Assembly (NCBI RefSeq): GCF_045866565.1
Contig: NZ_BAAFZV010000003.1
Coordinates: forward strand, 310,001 to 374,000
DNA length: 64,000 nt
Direction: 5' to 3'
From: Cognatilysobacter claricitrinus
GTDB taxonomy: Bacteria > Pseudomonadota > Gammaproteobacteria > Xanthomonadales > Xanthomonadaceae
A program made the position numbers and the translations under genes. A model generated the notes under the pieces. It saw only the letters and a list, made by a program, of their open reading frames with translations, was not told where the DNA came from and did no database searches. Shown here piece by piece: positions 1 to 10,120 of the stretch (position 1 is its first letter; each line of letters opens with the position of its first letter).

Positions 1-1127
<1,127 letters not shown>

Positions 1128-1161
1128 CGTGCACCCGCCACGTCCACCCGGAGAGCGCACG

Positions 1162-2472
1162 ATGCGCCGGCGTCGCCTCCCGCTGACCGCCAGCTTCACG
1201 CTGACCGCGGCGCTGCATGCGCTGCTGGCGTCGACGATCGCGCTGGTGCTGTATCGCTTCGTGTTCCACCACTTCGGCGCGTCGATGCTGCTCGGCGTGC
1301 TGCTCGATATTCCGCTGCTGGCGTATCACGTACGCCGCCTGTTCGCGCCGATGCATTCGCTGTTCCGCGCGCTCGCCGGCACGGTCGCGAGCTATCGCGA
1401 TGGCGACTTCAGCTTCGGCATCATCTGGAGCGGCGAGGGGGAACTGCAGGAGCTGGTCGACAGCCACAACGCACTCGGTGACGTGCTGCGCGAGCAACGC
1501 GTGGCACTCGTGCAACGCGAACTGCTGCTCGACACCATGGTGCAGAACACGCCGGTCTCGATGGTGCTGGTGGGTCCATCCGGCCACGTCGTGCACGCGA
1601 ACCTCGCCGCGCGACGCATGCTGGGCGAAGGCAAGCGCCTGGAAGGTCGCACGTTCGTCGAGTTGCTGGACGATGCGCCCGAAGCGCTGCGCGACGCATT
1701 CGAGCGCGGCGGCGACGCGATGTTCACCGTTGGTGATGAAGACGACGAGGACATCTACCACCTCTCGCGCCGCCACTTCCGCCTCAACGGTCGTCGCCAC
1801 GAGCTCGTGCTGCTGCGCCAGCTCACCGCCGAGCTGCGACGCCAGGAAGTGCAGACCTGGAAGAAGGTGATCCGCGTGATCTCGCACGAGCTCAACAATT
1901 CGCTCGCGCCGATCGCCTCGCTCGCGCATTCGGGCGCGGAGCTCGTCAGGCGCGGCCAGTACGAGCGCTTGCCGGTCGCGCTGTCGACGATCGAGGAACG
2001 CGCACGCCACCTCGAAGGTTTCATCCGCGACTATGCGCGCTTTGCCAAGTTGCCGGCGCCGCGTACGGAAGCCGTCGAGTGGTCGCGCTTCCTCGCGCAG
2101 CTGCACGCGCAGGTTCCGTTCAAGGGCGAGACGGATGTCGACGGCGTGGTGCGCATCGACCTCGCGCAGATGGAGCAGGCGCTGCTCAACCTGCTGAAGA
2201 ACGCGCATGAGTCGGGTTCCGCGCACGAGGACGTCGAACTCGTACTGCGACGCCTGCCCGAAGCATGGCGCGTCGACGTGCTCGATCGTGGGCAGGGCAT
2301 GAACGAAGCGGTGCTCGCCAACGCGCTGCTGCCTTTCTATTCGACCAAGCGCAACGGCACGGGCCTCGGGTTGGCGCTGGTGCGCGAGATCGCCGAAGCG
2401 CATGGAGGCCGGGTGTCGCTGGCGAATCGCAATGGTGGCGGGCTGTGCGTGTCGATGACGCTGCCGGCCTGA
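1162..2472 (+). CDS. NtrY-like membrane sensor histidine kinase
   Basis: Probable cognate kinase of the preceding sigma-54 regulator. Two N-terminal hydrophobic segments (about residues 10-30 and 35-50) anchor it in the inner membrane with almost no periplasmic loop, so it probably senses a membrane or cytoplasmic signal. A HAMP-like linker and a PAS domain (about residues 115-215) follow. The HisKA phospho-acceptor is in VISHELNNSLAPI (His near 243). The ATPase domain has the N box LLNLLKNAHESG and the G2 box GTGLGLALVREIAEAHGG. I chose ATG 1162 because GGAGAG lies 7 bases upstream; a GTG at 1129 would add 11 unlikely residues. The pair resembles NtrY/NtrX-type systems, but the signal is unknown. 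Confidence 0.9.
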   Translation: MRRRRLPLTASFTLTAALHALLASTIALVLYRFVFHHFGASMLLGVLLDIPLLAYHVRRLFAPMHSLFRALAGTVASYRDGDFSFGIIWSGEGELQELVDSHNALGDVLREQRVALVQRELLLDTMVQNTPVSMVLVGPSGHVVHANLAARRMLGEGKRLEGRTFVELLDDAPEALRDAFERGGDAMFTVGDEDDEDIYHLSRRHFRLNGRRHELVLLRQLTAELRRQEVQTWKKVIRVISHELNNSLAPIASLAHSGAELVRRGQYERLPVALSTIEERARHLEGFIRDYARFAKLPAPRTEAVEWSRFLAQLHAQVPFKGETDVDGVVRIDLAQMEQALLNLLKNAHESGSAHEDVELVLRRLPEAWRVDVLDRGQGMNEAVLANALLPFYSTKRNGTGLGLALVREIAEAHGGRVSLANRNGGGLCVSMTLPA

Positions 2473-2479
2473 TCGCGGT

Positions 2480-2911
2480 CTACGTCGCGCCGTAAACGTC
2501 CGGCGCGTAACGCTCCATCAGCGAGGCTGGTTTCACCGGCGGCGTGAAGCCGTAACGTGCGTACAGTGCATGCGCATCACGCGTGGCGAGCATGAAGCGG
2601 CGCAGACCCTGCAGATCGGGATGCGCGACGATCGCGTCCATCAGGCGCGTGCCGTAGCCGTGGCCCTGCAACTCATCGAGGACGAATACGTCGGCGAGAT
2701 AGGCGAACGTCGCGCGGTCGGTGACCACGCGGGCGAACGCGACCTGCCGACCATCAAGAAGCCCGGCGAAGCAGAGTGAATTCGCGATCGAGCGTTCGAC
2801 TGTCTCGCGCGGAACTCCCGCCGCCCAGTACGACTGCGTCGACAGCCAGCGATGCACGAGATCGACGTCGACCGACGCAGGATCGGTGCTGACGAGGAAA
2901 TCGTCGCTCAC
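2480..2911 (-). CDS. GNAT-family N-acetyltransferase
   Basis: A 143-residue GCN5-related acetyltransferase. The acetyl-CoA binding segment reads VFVLDELQGHGYGTRLMDAI, and the C-terminal strand-turn has ALYARYGFTP, both typical of the fold. The substrate is not known. The GTG start at 2911 overlaps the glmU stop by four bases (GTGA), so it is translationally coupled to glmU. That coupling alone does not prove a role in cell-wall precursor supply. A much longer open frame continues upstream inside glmU but is not coding. Confidence 0.85.
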   Translation of the reverse strand: MSDDFLVSTDPASVDVDLVHRWLSTQSYWAAGVPRETVERSIANSLCFAGLLDGRQVAFARVVTDRATFAYLADVFVLDELQGHGYGTRLMDAIVAHPDLQGLRRFMLATRDAHALYARYGFTPPVKPASLMERYAPDVYGAT

Positions 2912-4278
2912 TTCGGCGTCTTCGTCGGACGATGCCAGCCCTCGAGCGTGGCCTGCCGTGCGCGGCCGATGGTGAGTTCGCCCGCCGGCGCGTCCTTGGT
3001 GATCACCGAGCCCGCGCCGATGGTCGCGCCGGCGCCGATGGTCACCGGCGCCACCAGCGACGAGTTCGAGCCGATGAATGCGCCGTCCTCGATCGTGGTG
3101 CGGTGCTTGTTCGCGCCGTCGTAATTGCAGGTGATCGTGCCCGCGCCGATGTTGACGCCGCTGCCGACGACCGAGTCGCCAACGTAGGCGAGGTGGTTGG
3201 CCTTGCTGCCCACGCCCATCGCGGTCGCCTTGGTCTCGACGAAGTTGCCGATGTGCACGCCGTCGGCGAGCACCGTGCCGGGCCGCAGTCGCGCGTACGG
3301 GCCGATCTGCGCGGCGCCTTGCACCACCACGCCTTCGAGGTCGCAATGCGCGCGTACCACGGTGCCCGCACCGAGCTTGACGTCCTTCAATCGCGTGAAC
3401 GGACCGATGCGCACGCCGTCGCCCAATTCCACTTCGCCTTCGAGGATCACGTCGACATCGATCGATACGTCCATGCCGACGCGCACGGTCCCGCGCTGGT
3501 CGAAGCGATTCGGGTCGGCCAGCGTCGCGCCGGCCACGCACAGCGCATGTGCGCAGCGTCGCTGCAGCGCGCGTTCGAGCTGCGCCAGCTGCCAGCGATC
3601 GTTCGCGCCTTCCACTTCGATCGGATCCTCGACGCGCACGATCTCCGCTGCGCCGAATTCGTCCGCCGCGGCGGCGAACACGTCGGTGAGGTAGTACTCG
3701 CCCTGCGCGTTGTCGTTGGTGAGGTGCGTCAACCAGCGGTGCAGCGGCGCGGCATCGGCGACGAGGATGCCCGTGTTGATCGTGGTGATCTCGCGTTCGT
3801 CGTCGGTGGCGTCCTTCTGCTCGACGATGCGCGCGACCTTGCCGGCGGCGTCGCGAATCACGCGCCCGTAGCCGTTCGGGTTGTCGAGTTCCGCCGCGAG
3901 CATCGCGATACGGCCCTCGGCTTCCAGCAGCTGTTGCAGCGTATGCGTGCGGATCAGCGGGACGTCGCCGTACAGCACCAGCACGCGCGCGTCCTGGTCG
4001 ATTTCCGGCATCGCCTGCAGCACGGCGTGGCCGGTGCCGAGGCGTTCGGGCTGCTCGATCCAGTCGAGATCGGCCTGGCCGTCGAACGCCGCGCGTACCT
4101 GCTCGCCATGGTGGCCGTAGACCACATGGATGCCCGCCGGCTCCAGCACGCGCGCGGTGTCGACCACGTGCTGCAGCATCGGAATGCCCGCGACGGGCTG
4201 CAGCACCTTCGGCTTGGCGGACTTCATGCGCTTGCCTTCACCGGCGGCGAGGATGACGACGTGCAGGGGCGCGGACAT
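2908..4278 (-). CDS. glmU: bifunctional N-acetylglucosamine-1-phosphate uridyltransferase / glucosamine-1-phosphate acetyltransferase
   Basis: Makes UDP-GlcNAc, the common precursor of peptidoglycan and LPS: it acetylates glucosamine-1-phosphate, then transfers UMP. The N-terminal pyrophosphorylase has the signature LAAGEGKRMKSAKPKVL at residues 10-27. The C-terminal half is a left-handed beta-helix of hexapeptide repeats (for example IGPFTRLKDVKLGAGTVV, IGNFVETKATAMG) with the acetyl-CoA binding end. The 456-residue length equals that of the E. coli enzyme. I chose ATG 4278; a GTG three codons upstream (4287) is possible. It is followed by the coupled GNAT gene and divergent from the GtrA-like gene. 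Confidence 0.97.
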   Translation of the reverse strand: MSAPLHVVILAAGEGKRMKSAKPKVLQPVAGIPMLQHVVDTARVLEPAGIHVVYGHHGEQVRAAFDGQADLDWIEQPERLGTGHAVLQAMPEIDQDARVLVLYGDVPLIRTHTLQQLLEAEGRIAMLAAELDNPNGYGRVIRDAAGKVARIVEQKDATDDEREITTINTGILVADAAPLHRWLTHLTNDNAQGEYYLTDVFAAAADEFGAAEIVRVEDPIEVEGANDRWQLAQLERALQRRCAHALCVAGATLADPNRFDQRGTVRVGMDVSIDVDVILEGEVELGDGVRIGPFTRLKDVKLGAGTVVRAHCDLEGVVVQGAAQIGPYARLRPGTVLADGVHIGNFVETKATAMGVGSKANHLAYVGDSVVGSGVNIGAGTITCNYDGANKHRTTIEDGAFIGSNSSLVAPVTIGAGATIGAGSVITKDAPAGELTIGRARQATLEGWHRPTKTPK

Positions 4279-4619
4279 GGCGGTCACTAACGGCGGGGTG
4301 GATGCCTGATTCTAGCCGCCGCGACGATGCCGCCTCGCACGTGCGGCTGCCCAATCGCGCAACGAGCCTCTACGATGCCGGCCGTGCCCGTATCGCTTTC
4401 GCCCCCGACGCCTGGTATTCGTTTCGGCGATGCGTTCGTCGCGGGAGCGCCGGACGATCATGGGCGTTGCCGCGCTGGGAATTCGTCCCCGGTGGAAGCT
4501 GACCGCGGCGCAACAGGCGTAGCGTCGGCGCGCCTGCTGCGCGTTGCCCGCACTGTCGCCCACCCGATCCTGACCATCGGCCCGGTACAGTGCTGGCGCC
4601 TTCCCGAACCCGGTCCCCG
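4279..4619. other. 341-bp divergent intergenic region between glmU and the GtrA-like gene
   Basis: This stretch must hold the promoters of both flanking genes. Short open frames cross it on both strands, but none has a ribosome-binding site or a recognisable product. No clear consensus promoter, repeat or RNA structure is visible. Confidence 0.4.
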
Positions 4620-5003
4620 ATGAGCCTCAGCCGACAAAGCCGCGCCTACCTCACCATCGGCCTGATCCAGTGGCTGGTCGACTGGGGCGTGGTCGTGGCG
4701 CTCAGCCACGCCGGCATGGGCATCGAGATCGCGAACGTGATCGGCCGCATCGCCGGCGCGCTGCTGGGTTTTCGCATGAACGGGCGTTTCACCTTCGGCG
4801 ATGGCGACACCGCGCCGGGCGGCCCGCAATTCACGCGTTACCTCGTGATGTGGCTGTCGACGACCGTGGTCAGCACCTGGTCGCTGGGCGCGATCGACAA
4901 CGTCGTCGGCCTGCATTGGGCGTGGCTGGCCAAGCCGGCGGTCGAATTCGTGCTCGGCGTCATCGGCTTCCTGCTGTCGCGGCACTGGGTCTATCGACCC
5001 TGA
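4620..5003 (+). CDS. GtrA-like family membrane protein
   Basis: A 127-residue polytopic membrane protein with four hydrophobic segments, matching the GtrA/DPMS family that helps flip or deliver lipid-linked sugars for polysaccharide or O-antigen modification. Typical traits are GALLGFRMNGRFTF after the second segment and the C-terminal GVIGFLLSRHWVY. ATG 4620 was chosen because the residues before it are not membrane-like and lack family features. No glycosyltransferase is adjacent, so the sugar pathway it serves is unknown. Confidence 0.85.
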   Translation: MSLSRQSRAYLTIGLIQWLVDWGVVVALSHAGMGIEIANVIGRIAGALLGFRMNGRFTFGDGDTAPGGPQFTRYLVMWLSTTVVSTWSLGAIDNVVGLHWAWLAKPAVEFVLGVIGFLLSRHWVYRP

Positions 5004-5112
5004 CGCGCGTCGCGCTTTCGCCGCGTTCATCGGCGGCCGCGTAATCCTCGTCTCCAGTCGGCGCCGCGCGCGCCGATAGCCCGGTTGTGGGTCGTGGCGA
5101 CGGAGGTGGGGG

Positions 5113-5610
5113 ATGGTCGAGCTGCGTCGGGGTGCGCCTGCCGAGCTGTGGCAGTCGCTGGTGCACGAAGCGGGCGAGCGCGCCGGTTGCGCGCTCGACG
5201 AATCGCGCGAGAGCTACCTGGTCTTCGTGCTGTTGCGGCACCAGAACGACGGCCACCTGCTCGCGCGAACGCAGGCGATCGAATGGCTGCATGCGCAATC
5301 GCTTACCGGCCGCGGACGCGAGGATTCGTTGCGCGACGTCGGTGATCGCTGCCTGCTGATCGCCGGCCTCTATCCGACCCTGGCAGAGCGGCGAAGCGTG
5401 GACGTGCGCTACTTCATCGACATCGGCCGCAGCGCCTATGCCGGCATTGCCGAGGCCGGGCGCACCGCGTACGCGACGTTGTTCGCGCAGCTCGCCGACA
5501 GCTACGGCGAACTGGTGTGCACGTTGCGCGCGGTGCGGCCCGACATGACCGGGCTGTCGATCGACTACGCGAAACTCGCGCGACTCGTGCCCGCACCCGG
5601 CCGGCATTGA
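5113..5610 (+). CDS. conserved hypothetical protein, 165 aa, soluble and helical
   Basis: I do not recognise a named domain. The protein is soluble, predicted mostly alpha-helical, with no signal peptide or membrane segment. The ATG at 5113 is preceded by a strong GGAGGTGGGGG ribosome-binding stretch. Codon use is like that of neighbouring core genes (high third-position GC), which supports real coding. It stands alone between the GtrA-like gene and the convergent BtuB-like gene. Confidence 0.72.
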   Translation: MVELRRGAPAELWQSLVHEAGERAGCALDESRESYLVFVLLRHQNDGHLLARTQAIEWLHAQSLTGRGREDSLRDVGDRCLLIAGLYPTLAERRSVDVRYFIDIGRSAYAGIAEAGRTAYATLFAQLADSYGELVCTLRAVRPDMTGLSIDYAKLARLVPAPGRH

Positions 5611-5615
5611 CGCGA

Positions 5616-5635
5616 CCGCCGGCACGCGCCGGCGG
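5616..5635. terminator. GC-rich hairpin between convergent genes
   Basis: CCGCCGGC, loop ACGC, GCCGGCGG: an 8-bp perfect stem just after the stop of the 165-aa gene and before the stop of the convergent BtuB-like gene. There is no U-tract on either strand, so termination is an inference from position. Confidence 0.4.
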
Positions 5636-5646
5636 CCGCGTCGCGA

Positions 5647-7488
5647 TCACGGCGTCGGGGCGTAGCGCAGGGTCACGAACAGGCCGCGGCCGGGCTGGCG
5701 GTAGTACTCGACCGTCTCGTAGGTGCGATCGAACACGTTCTCCAGTCGCGCCTGCAGTCGAAGCGCCGGCGTGAACGCGTATTCGGCGCGCAGGTCGAAG
5801 GTGGCGAACGCACCGAGTCGACGCGTGTTGCCGAGGTCGTCGTAACGCGCACCTTCGCCCGCTGCGGTGACGCCGAACCGGAATGCGCCGAAGTCGTGAT
5901 CGAGGTCCAGCCGCGCGCTTTCGCGTGCGCGGCGCGGCAGCAGCAGGCCGTCGGCACCGTCGCTGTGGTTCTTGGCATCGACCCAGCTCACGCTACCGGA
6001 CGCGACCCAGCCTGCGAGCGTCGTGTTGCCACTCAGTTCGGCGCCGCGCAGGCGCGCGCGCGAGATGTTCTCGGGGCGGAACGTGGCCGCGCTGTACGAG
6101 ATCAGGTCGTCGACGTTGGTCTGGTACAGGTCCAGGCGCGCACCAGCGTTCGGCGAGTTCCACGCCAGGCCGGCTTCGATGCTGCGCGAGCTTTCCGGCT
6201 GCAGGTCGGGGTTGCCGAAGCCGAATGGGTAGTAGAGCTCGTTGAACGTCGGCGCCTTGAATGCGGTGCCCGCGCCGAGCGTGGCCCGCCACTGCGACGC
6301 GAACTCGAAGCCGACCGCGAGGTTGCCGGTCGAGTGGCCGCCGAACTGCTCATTGTCGTCATGACGTGCGCTCGCCTGGACGTCGAACGCACCGAAGTCG
6401 CCCTGGTACTGCAGGAAACCGGCGCGGTCGATGCGCTGCTTGAGGACGTAGTCGGTCGTGCTCTGCACTTCGTCGCGCTGCCATTCGACGCCCGCGCTCA
6501 TGCGCTGGCCGGTCGCGACGGTGAAGTCGCCCTGCAACGACGCGGTGTCGCGGTTGCTGGCGAAGTCGCCGAGGAACACGTCGTTCGAGAAGTTGTCCGA
6601 GGCGTCGCGGTTGCGGCCGGCCTGCAGGTGCAGCGATGCATTCGTCGACGGCGTCCACGTCACGCCGCCGCCGACGACCTGCTGCACGACCTTCGAGCGG
6701 TTGTAGAAGCCGTCGTATTCGTTGTCGCCTTCGGCGCGGAGCGCGCTGGCATCGGCCTTCCAGGCGTCGTTGATGTCGACGCCGCCACGCAGCGACATCG
6801 AATCGCGTGTGTAGCCGTCGCGATCCGGTTCGTTCGCGAAGCAACCCGCGCCGTCGAACGTGACCGGATCAAGGAAGCCGCGGCACGAATCGAAGCCTCG
6901 CGTCTCCTGATGCGAATAATCCGCGCCGAACCAGCCGCGGCCGACGCGACCGCCGAACCCCGCGCTCGCTTCGTACGTATCGCGACTGCCCGCGCCGATC
7001 GACATGCGCGGCGTCGGCGCGCCGGCATCGCGCTTGGTGAAGATCTGGATGACGCCGCCGATCGCCTCGCTGCCGTACAGGCTCGAGCGCGGGCCGCGCA
7101 CGATCTCGATGCGGTCGATCAGCTCGACCGGGATGTCCTGGAATGCGACGAGGCCGGACGTGGCCGATCCCATGCGCGCGCCGTCGACCAGCACCAGCAC
7201 ATGGTCGGACTCGGAGCCGCGCATGAAGATCGTGGTGAGCTTGCCGAGGCCGCCCTGGTTGCCGATCGAAATGCCGGCGCGGCCGCGCAGCAGGTCGGGC
7301 AGCGAACGCGCCTGGCTGCGTTCGATGTCGGCGCGATCGATGACTTCGACCGGCGCGAGCACGTCGCGCACGGCGACCGGCGCGCGGTTGGCGGTCACGA
7401 CGACCTGGTCGAGCGTGGTCGCGTCGTCGGCGAATGCGGGCGTCGCCAGCGACGCGGCGATGGCGAGGGTGATGAGGCGGTACGTCAT
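5647..7488 (-). CDS. btuB: TonB-dependent outer-membrane receptor, BtuB-like (vitamin B12)
   Basis: Outer-membrane beta-barrel importer, probably for cobalamin. It has a signal peptide (residues 1-20, cleavage after AFA), a TonB-box-like segment DQVVVTANR, a plug domain with the typical LPDLLRGRAGISI and RIEIVRGPRSSLYGSEAIGG, and a barrel ending in ...RGLFVTLRYAP. The 613-residue length fits BtuB. The B12 assignment comes from the cobalamin riboswitch directly upstream on the same strand. The start is the ATG at 7488; the longer frame upstream is leader sequence. No btuFCD genes are nearby. Confidence 0.92.
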   Translation of the reverse strand: MTYRLITLAIAASLATPAFADDATTLDQVVVTANRAPVAVRDVLAPVEVIDRADIERSQARSLPDLLRGRAGISIGNQGGLGKLTTIFMRGSESDHVLVLVDGARMGSATSGLVAFQDIPVELIDRIEIVRGPRSSLYGSEAIGGVIQIFTKRDAGAPTPRMSIGAGSRDTYEASAGFGGRVGRGWFGADYSHQETRGFDSCRGFLDPVTFDGAGCFANEPDRDGYTRDSMSLRGGVDINDAWKADASALRAEGDNEYDGFYNRSKVVQQVVGGGVTWTPSTNASLHLQAGRNRDASDNFSNDVFLGDFASNRDTASLQGDFTVATGQRMSAGVEWQRDEVQSTTDYVLKQRIDRAGFLQYQGDFGAFDVQASARHDDNEQFGGHSTGNLAVGFEFASQWRATLGAGTAFKAPTFNELYYPFGFGNPDLQPESSRSIEAGLAWNSPNAGARLDLYQTNVDDLISYSAATFRPENISRARLRGAELSGNTTLAGWVASGSVSWVDAKNHSDGADGLLLPRRARESARLDLDHDFGAFRFGVTAAGEGARYDDLGNTRRLGAFATFDLRAEYAFTPALRLQARLENVFDRTYETVEYYRQPGRGLFVTLRYAPTP

Positions 7489-7601
7489 TGCGGTACTTCT
7501 CCTGCGTGCACGACCCCACGTCGTGCGGTCATAAGGAAGTCGCGAGGAGAAGTGCGCGGGACGACGACGCGGCGACGCCGCGGGCCGCCGCAATGCCCTC
7601 C

Positions 7602-7795
7602 GCATCGCAACCAGTCGACGATCGGGCCGGTCTCCGGACTCGCGAGTGGATGCGAAGCTCGCATCCCTCCTTGGCGCCTTCCCGTGACCTCACGTCACAG
7701 TGGCCGATGCCGCGGATCGACTCGCTTACCGTTGCGGGGGCAGTGCCGGGCTGGCGCAGGGCGCGTCACCGGCTTCCCGTTTCAACCCGCGATGC
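7602..7795 (-). promoter_or_regulatory. cobalamin (AdoCbl) riboswitch
   Basis: Read on the minus strand, the element has the hallmark pieces in order: a closing stem GCATCGC...GCGATGC (7789-7795 with 7602-7608), GGGAAGCCGGTG, the core CCCGCAACGGTAAG, GTCACGGGAAGGC, and the 3' B12 box AGTCCGGAGACCGGCC. It ends 113 bases before the BtuB-like start codon. This arrangement predicts repression of the receptor when adenosylcobalamin is plentiful. Confidence 0.95.
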
Positions 7796-7861
7796 AAATC
7801 GCAGGTCACCCGAAAGCGGCGCGAAGTCTACGGGAAAGCGGGATTCGGCGCGCGGGATCGC

Positions 7862-8227
7862 TCAGAACGAAAGCGCATCAGGCGCTTCGACATCCACTTC
7901 GGGCTCGTGTGCGTCGCCCATGGTGGTCGTGACCTCGGATGCGGGAGGCCCACGCCGCGACGACGGCAGCAGCGCGACGCCGGCCTGCGCCTGCGCGGCC
8001 AGTTCCGCGCGGCGGTTGATGTCGACCTGCTGCCAATGGCAACCGGTCAGCGCGCCTTCCAGCGCATACAGAAGATTGAGGCTGGGCTTGAAGCCCGCAC
8101 GCTTGACGCGCAGGTAGGCGTCGACCGCACCGATCGCGTTGACGTCGTCCCAGGTGCGCAAACCGACCTGTCGCAGCCACGCCGCGGACTTGCCGCCGAT
8201 GTTGAGGAGTTTCGGCGCGTCGGTCAT
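7862..8227 (-). CDS. TfoX C-terminal-domain family protein
   Basis: A 121-residue protein whose first 80 residues match the TfoX C-terminal helix-hairpin-helix-like domain: LLNIGGKSAAWLRQVGLRTW, then a helix with VDAYLRVKRAGFKPSLNLLYALEGALTG. The last 40 residues are acidic and probably disordered. TfoX (Sxy) proteins are tied to competence regulation in gammaproteobacteria, but stand-alone C-terminal-domain proteins have no assigned function. It follows the fRMsr gene by three bases, so the two are probably cotranscribed. Confidence 0.85.
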   Translation of the reverse strand: MTDAPKLLNIGGKSAAWLRQVGLRTWDDVNAIGAVDAYLRVKRAGFKPSLNLLYALEGALTGCHWQQVDINRRAELAAQAQAGVALLPSSRRGPPASEVTTTMGDAHEPEVDVEAPDALSF

Positions 8228-8230
8228 GGC

Positions 8231-8719
8231 TCAGCCCAGCGAGTCGACGAAGGCGTGCGCGATCGCTTCGAGACCGCGCTGGTCGTCGACGTCGAAACGA
8301 TCGGGTTCCGGGCTGTCGAGATCGAACACGCCGATCAGCGAACCGTCGCGCGCGATCAGCGGGACGACGACTTCCGAACGCGACGCCGAATCGCAGGCGA
8401 TGTGGCCGGGGAAGGCGTGCACGTCGGGCACGCGCTGCGTTTCGCGCGTCGATGCAGCCGCGCCGCACACGCCCTTGTCCAGCGGAATGCGCACGCAGGC
8501 CGGCAGGCCCTGGAACGGACCGACCACCAGTTCAGTGCCGTCGAAGAAATAGAAGCCGACCCAGTTGAGCGACGGCAACGCGTTGTAGACCAGCGCGGAC
8601 AGGTTGGCCGCGTTGGCGATGCGGTCGCGCTCGCCATGCAGAAGGCCGTGCGCCTGCTCGAGCAGTTGCGCGTACTGTTCGGGCTTGGTGCCGTCGAGTC
8701 TGGAAGCGGTAAACGTCAT
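8231..8719 (-). CDS. msrC: free methionine-(R)-sulfoxide reductase (GAF-domain fRMsr, YebR-like)
   Basis: Reduces free L-methionine-(R)-S-oxide, a repair step after oxidative damage, in the cytoplasm. The 162 residues form one GAF domain with the three conserved cysteines: FQGLPACVRIPLDKGVCGAA (two Cys) and HIACDSASRSEVVVPL. WVGFYF and the final LIGVFDLDS are also family signatures. First gene of a two-gene unit with the TfoX-C protein; divergent from the efflux operon. Confidence 0.92.
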   Translation of the reverse strand: MTFTASRLDGTKPEQYAQLLEQAHGLLHGERDRIANAANLSALVYNALPSLNWVGFYFFDGTELVVGPFQGLPACVRIPLDKGVCGAAASTRETQRVPDVHAFPGHIACDSASRSEVVVPLIARDGSLIGVFDLDSPEPDRFDVDDQRGLEAIAHAFVDSLG

Positions 8720-8863
8720 ACGCGAAGTCTAGCGCGCAGGCCCGCGGCCGAACGCGTCGCCTTCGTGCGTTGACTGTTTCGCATGCGTGCAACAACAGCG
8801 ACCGTGCGTCGCCGCGCCCGATCGCGCATGACTTTTCGCCCGGGCAGCCGCTTCGTGCATAGC

Positions 8864-8869
8864 TATACT
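8864..8869 (+). promoter_or_regulatory. possible -10 element for the RND efflux operon
   Basis: TATACT lies 66 bases before the adaptor start codon in the divergent region. No good -35 box is found 16-18 bases upstream, so this is weak. Confidence 0.25.
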
Positions 8870-8935
8870 CCGCGGTGCACAAATTGGCCCTGCCGCCTGC
8901 GACCTCGTCGCCCCCACGACCCGGAGCCCTCCCGC

Positions 8936-10114
8936 ATGACCTCCACCACGCGCCTCATCGTCGCGGCCGGCGTTCTGTCGCTTGGACTCGCTGCCTGCAA
9001 GGGTGGCGACGCATCGCAGCAGGGCGGCCCGGGCGGCGCGATGCCGCCCGCCGAAGTCGGCGTCGTCGCCGTGAGCCCGCAGTCCTTGCCGCTGGCGAAG
9101 GACCTGGTCGGTCGCCTTGCGCCGTTCCGTAGCGCCGATGTGCGTGCGCGCGTGCCGGGTATCGTCCAGCGTCGCCTGTACGAGGAAGGCGCGGACGTTC
9201 GCGAAGGGCAGGCGTTGTTCGAGATCGATCCGGCCGAACTGCGCGCGGCCACCGGACAGTCGCAGGCGGCCGTCGCGCAGGCCGAAGCCACGTACGCCAA
9301 TGCCCGCGCGACCGCCGAACGCGCGCGTCGACTGGGCACCACGCAGTACATCTCCAAGTCCGACCTGGACAACGCACTCGCGGCCGAACGGTCCGCCGCG
9401 GCCGCCGTGCAGCAGGCGCGTGCGGCTCTCGCGAGCACGCGCATCAATCTTGGCTATTCGACGGTGCGTGCGCCGATCTCGGGTCGCGCGGGTCGCGCGC
9501 AGGTCACCGAAGGCGCGCTGGTGGGGCAGGGCGCCGCAACGCTGCTCACCACCGTCGACCAGATCGATCCGCTGTACGCCAACTTCTCGATCTCGGTAGC
9601 CGAGCTCGACCAGCTGCGTCGTGCGCAGACCAGCGGCGAACCCGCCGACCGCGACGTACAGATCGTGCTGCCCGACGGCAGCGTGAACGCGCAACGCGGC
9701 ACGCTCGACTTCGAAGGCAGCGTCGTCGATCCGACTACGGGCGCGGTGTCGCTGCGCGCCCGCGTTCCGAATCCCGATCGCCGCCTGCTGCCGGGCACCT
9801 ACGTCGGCGTGCGCGCCACGCTGGGCCTGCAGGACGCGGTGTATCTCGTGCCGCAGGCCGGCGTGCTGCGCGATGCGCAGGGCGCGTACGTCTATGTCGT
9901 TGGCGCGGACAACAAGGTGGTGCGCAAGGACGTCGCGGCCGATCGCCAGCAGGACGGCAAGTGGATCGTCGACCACGGCCTCGCACCGGGCGATCGCGTG
10001 ATCGTCTCGGGCCTGCAGCGGGCGCAGCCCGGCGCGCAGGTCAAGGCGACGCCCTGGACCGAGGGCCCGGGCGGCGCGCCGGCCGCCGCCGCTCCCACGC
10101 CGCGCAAGGGCTGA
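8936..10114 (+). CDS. RND efflux periplasmic adaptor lipoprotein (AcrA/MexA type)
   Basis: Membrane-fusion protein that links an inner-membrane RND pump to an outer-membrane channel. The N-terminus has a lipoprotein signal with lipobox LAAC (Cys21). Next come a lipoyl/barrel-sandwich hybrid domain (PGIVQRRLYEEGADVREGQALFEIDP), an alpha-helical hairpin (about residues 95-165) and beta-barrel regions (for example LLTTVDQIDPLYANFSIS). I chose ATG 8936 because it begins the signal peptide; upstream codons are not conserved-looking. The pump gene begins six bases after its stop. No TolC-like gene or local regulator is present. Confidence 0.94.
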   Translation: MTSTTRLIVAAGVLSLGLAACKGGDASQQGGPGGAMPPAEVGVVAVSPQSLPLAKDLVGRLAPFRSADVRARVPGIVQRRLYEEGADVREGQALFEIDPAELRAATGQSQAAVAQAEATYANARATAERARRLGTTQYISKSDLDNALAAERSAAAAVQQARAALASTRINLGYSTVRAPISGRAGRAQVTEGALVGQGAATLLTTVDQIDPLYANFSISVAELDQLRRAQTSGEPADRDVQIVLPDGSVNAQRGTLDFEGSVVDPTTGAVSLRARVPNPDRRLLPGTYVGVRATLGLQDAVYLVPQAGVLRDAQGAYVYVVGADNKVVRKDVAADRQQDGKWIVDHGLAPGDRVIVSGLQRAQPGAQVKATPWTEGPGGAPAAAAPTPRKG

Positions 10115-10120
10115 TCCGCC

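Noticed and set aside
2932..4290. 452-codon open frame on the plus strand
   Set aside because: Antisense to glmU.
5896..7932. 678-codon open frame on the plus strand
   Set aside because: Antisense to the BtuB-like receptor and its riboswitch.
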